Assembly (NCBI GenBank): GCA_937871645.1
Contig: CALMPZ010000377.1
Location: forward strand, 1-6,945
From: an uncultured Polymorphobacter sp.
Lineage (GTDB): Bacteria; Pseudomonadota; Alphaproteobacteria; Sphingomonadales; Sphingomonadaceae
Length of the DNA stretch: 6,945 nucleotides
Direction of reading: 5' to 3'
The first letter of the stretch is position 1. The number at the start of each line of letters is the position of its first letter. Positions 5,949 through 6,945 of this stretch are shown here, piece by piece. The position numbers were made by a program, and so were the translations under genes. Below the pieces are notes generated by a model that searched no databases, was not told the origin of the DNA, and saw nothing but the letters and a program-made list of their open reading frames with translations.

Positions 5949-6223
5949 TGACCAGTATCGCCGCCATCACAACCGTCCGCGCGCCGGCCGACGCACGCGC
6001 CGACCTGGCCAAGGTCGCGACCGACTTCGAAGCGCTGTTCATCGCGCAGATCCTCAAGTCATCGCACGACGCCGCACTCGCCGAAGACCCGCTCAAATCC
6101 GACGGCGAGGACAGTTTCCGCGCGCTTCAGGATGAAACCACCGCCAAGGCCATCGCCACCGCCGCACCGCTGGGTGTCGCGCGCGAACTGGCGCGCGCGA
6201 CGACAGCAAGGCTGACGCCATGA
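5948..6223 (+). CDS. flgJ: FlgJ-type rod-binding protein, single-domain form without muramidase
   Basis: This 91-residue protein corresponds to the N-terminal rod-binding domain of FlgJ, which acts as a rod cap or scaffold. Residues 22-45 read KVATDFEALFIAQILKSSHD, matching the family 'efEa.fl..mlk' core. The C-terminal part has FRALQDETTAKAIATAAPLG followed by VARELARAT, matching the closing helix with its 'lGia..i' motif. Enterobacterial FlgJ is about 310 residues and ends in a peptidoglycan hydrolase domain; that domain is absent, as is usual in alphaproteobacteria. A separate hydrolase, for example of the SltF type, would be needed to let the rod through the wall. The gene overlaps flgI by one base and flgK by four (ATGA, 6220-6223). 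Confidence 0.9.
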   Translation: MTSIAAITTVRAPADARADLAKVATDFEALFIAQILKSSHDAALAEDPLKSDGEDSFRALQDETTAKAIATAAPLGVARELARATTARLTP

Positions 6224-6945
6224 CCGACCTGCTGGCGCTGGGCGCATCAGGCGTGCGCGCCTATCAGACCGCGCTTGCGGTGGTCGGCGATAATGTCGCG
6301 AACGCCGAAACGCCGGGCTATGTCCGGCGCAGCGTGCTGCTCAAGGCCGGGCCGGGTGTCGGCGCCGGTGAGCCGCTGGCGCGTGTCGTGTCGGCGGGCA
6401 GCGGCGTCGCCACCGCCGCCGTCGTGCGCGCCGTCGATGCGTTGAAGGCGCTCGGCGTCCGCAATGCCGATGGTGACCTGGCGCGGCTGACCACGCGCGC
6501 CGACTGGCTGGCGCAACTGCAAAGCGCCATGGGCAGCGGCGATGCCAGCCTGACGGTGCGCATCGCCGGCTTCTTCGACGCCGCCTCCGACCTTGCCAGT
6601 GCGCCCAACTCGACCACCGCGCGCACCATCTTCCTCGACCGTGCCGATCAGGCTGCCGGCCAGTTCCGCACGACGGCGACCGCGCTCGATACCCTTAGCG
6701 ATAACATCGCCAGCGCCACAGCTGCCGCGACCACCGAGGTCAACCAGCTGACGCAGGGTATCGACGCGGTCAACATTCAGCTGCGCCGCACGCAGAACGG
6801 CGGCTCGGCGGCGAACGGCCTGCTCGACACGCGCGACGCGCTGCTCGGGCGGCTGGCCAAGCTGCTGCGCATCGCCGTCACCGAAACCGCCGGCGGCGCG
6901 GTCGAGGTACGTCTCGGCGACGCCGGCAACGGCTCGCTGCTGGTC
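6220..6945 (+). CDS. flgK: FlgK, hook-filament junction protein 1 (N-terminal part; runs off the right edge)
   Basis: The frame stays open for 242 codons from the ATG at 6220 to the window end. The N-terminus has LLALGASGVRAYQTALAVVG and DNVANAETPGYVRRS, the rod/hook/HAP1 signature in its FlgK form. Around residues 108-140, FFDAASDLASAPNSTTARTI and FLDRADQAAGQF match the FlgK 'ff.al.dLa..P.s.aaR..fl..a..la..f' segment, which FlgE, FlgF and FlgG lack. A predicted helical stretch follows (TEVNQLTQGIDAVNIQLRR), then LLDTRDALLGRLAKLL, equivalent to the conserved 'LlDqRD.ll..la..' of FlgK. FlgK is the first of two junction proteins between hook and filament; flgL is expected just beyond the edge. 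The start overlaps the flgJ stop. Confidence 0.94.
   Translation, partial: MTDLLALGASGVRAYQTALAVVGDNVANAETPGYVRRSVLLKAGPGVGAGEPLARVVSAGSGVATAAVVRAVDALKALGVRNADGDLARLTTRADWLAQLQSAMGSGDASLTVRIAGFFDAASDLASAPNSTTARTIFLDRADQAAGQFRTTATALDTLSDNIASATAAATTEVNQLTQGIDAVNIQLRRTQNGGSAANGLLDTRDALLGRLAKLLRIAVTETAGGAVEVRLGDAGNGSLLV

Noticed and set aside
1..6945. tRNA or rRNA genes, CRISPR arrays, insertion sequences, phage or defence genes.
   Set aside because: None was seen; the window is filled by flagellar genes apart from the 223-bp divergent region, and no long repeats or transposase-like sequences were found.

Overview
The window is a nearly complete flagellar rod/hook/ring locus from a GC-rich Gram-negative bacterium. 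Ten genes, flgB-C-D-E-F-G-H-I-J-K, run head to tail on the + strand from 405 to the right edge. flgA diverges on the - strand from 181 to the left edge. Both end genes, flgA and flgK, are cut by the window. FlgH (outer-membrane L ring) and FlgI (P ring) show a Gram-negative envelope. Very high GC, a FlgJ without a muramidase domain, a very short FlgD and sigma-54 promoters together suggest an alphaproteobacterium, perhaps a sphingomonad. That placement is an inference from general character, not from a marker gene.

Layout: flgA (partial, 1-181, -) encodes the periplasmic P-ring chaperone. The 223-bp divergent intergenic region (182-404) holds the regulation. It contains a consensus-perfect sigma-54 -24/-12 element facing flgB (347-363), a one-mismatch sigma-54 element facing flgA (210-226, - strand), and between them two 16-bp dyads of the form CGGCAA-N4-(T/G)TGCCG (268-283 and 289-304). 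The dyads are centred 21 bp apart, about two helical turns. Their common midpoint (286) lies within 1 bp of the midpoint between the two -24 GG doublets (286.5), so the control region is almost mirror-symmetric. From 405 onward essentially every base is coding: flgB and flgC (proximal rod), flgD (hook cap), flgE (hook), flgF and flgG (rod), flgH (L ring), flgI (P ring), flgJ (rod cap/assembly) and flgK (hook-filament junction).

How they work together: FlgB, FlgC, FlgF and FlgG build the rod with help from FlgJ. FlgA, FlgI and FlgH form the bushing through peptidoglycan and outer membrane. FlgD caps the growing hook of FlgE, and FlgK then joins hook to filament. Gene junctions are overlaps or gaps of 11 bp or less, so one transcript with translational coupling is likely. 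No internal promoter or terminator was seen. The best candidates for something new are the symmetric divergent sigma-54 control region and the 97-residue FlgD, which keeps only the conserved N-terminal domain.
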